A stretch of DNA of 64,000 nucleotides from Bartonella birtlesii IBS 325. Its GTDB lineage: Bacteria; Pseudomonadota; Alphaproteobacteria; Rhizobiales; Rhizobiaceae. The translations under genes were made by a program, and so were the position numbers. Position 1 is the first letter of the stretch. Each line of letters begins with the position of its first letter. The notes under the pieces were generated by a model. It was not told where the DNA came from. It made no database searches and saw only the letters and a program-made list of their open reading frames with translations. The stretch spans positions 1,444,967 through 1,508,966 of the forward strand of contig NZ_CM001557.1 in NCBI RefSeq assembly GCF_000273375.1, read 5' to 3'. Shown piece after piece: positions 63,890 to 64,000 of this stretch.

Positions 63890-64000
63890 TTACTCAATGA
63901 TCTTAGAAACGATCCCTGCACCAACAGTACGACCGCCCTCACGAATAGCAAAACGAAGTTTCTCTTCCATGGCAATTGGAACAATCAAAGAAACATCCAT
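63890..64000 (-). CDS. tuf: Elongation factor Tu, C-terminal fragment (continues outside window)
   Basis: 36 C-terminal residues read backwards from the window end to a TAA at 63890-63892, including [21 protein letters not shown] and VSKIIE. This is the invariant end of EF-Tu. The tuf-rpsJ order is the usual str-S10 junction. Confidence 0.97.

Overview
The window looks like chromosomal DNA of an alphaproteobacterium of the order Hyphomicrobiales (Rhizobiales), most likely Bartonella. It is AT-rich by eye. It carries the rhizobial-type lipid A very-long-chain fatty acid cluster (acpXL to lpxXL), the CckA/CpdR/HdaA cell-cycle regulators and an NdvA-type glucan exporter. Core genes are separated by long non-coding stretches, which fits a reduced, host-associated genome. 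The genus is inferred from gene content and protein style; no database search was possible. I see no insertion sequence, prophage, CRISPR array or rRNA operon.

Layout. 1-2.7 kb: 3' part of a very large coiled-coil protein. 3.2-5.5 kb: malic enzyme. 5.7-10.5 kb: acpXL, fabF2XL, fabF1XL, a zinc-type dehydrogenase and lpxXL, then a frameshifted mazG. 11.4-17.3 kb: a sparse region with an A-type Fe-S carrier, Hsp20 behind a candidate ROSE RNA thermometer, an alpha/beta hydrolase that has lost its catalytic triad, cpdR, a complex I accessory subunit, four tRNAs and several gene deserts. 17.8-21.5 kb: hdaA-perM divergent from purM-purN. 22-26.6 kb: cckA, a FliO-like membrane protein, dksA and a flavin reductase. 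26.8-34.6 kb: rpe, purB, an RBBP9-like hydrolase, a frameshifted purC, purS, purQ, purL, bolA and grxD. 34.7-49.2 kb: a Bcr-type efflux pump, parC, an RluC-family synthase, ndvA, alaS, recA, rarA and a DegP protease. 49.4-64 kb: one long minus-strand S10-spc-alpha ribosomal operon running from tuf (cut by the window end) to rplQ and ending in a strong intrinsic terminator.

How the genes work together. Six of the de novo purine genes here (purM, N, B, S, Q, L) look intact, and purC appears to need a -1 frame correction. CckA would phosphorylate CtrA and CpdR through ChpT, which is not in the window, while HdaA restrains DnaA, so three replication and cell-cycle controllers lie within about 10 kb. 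The acpXL cluster should build the C26-C28 acyl chain that LpxXL puts on lipid A. Within it, one condensing-enzyme homologue has lost all three catalytic residues and the usual dedicated dehydratase gene is missing.

Most notable observations: the chain-length-factor-like FabF2XL; two single-base -1 frameshifts (mazG, purC), each on a slippery heptamer; the catalytically dead hydrolase; the candidate ROSE thermometer; and an orphan plus-strand terminator between rluC and parC that may mark a small RNA.
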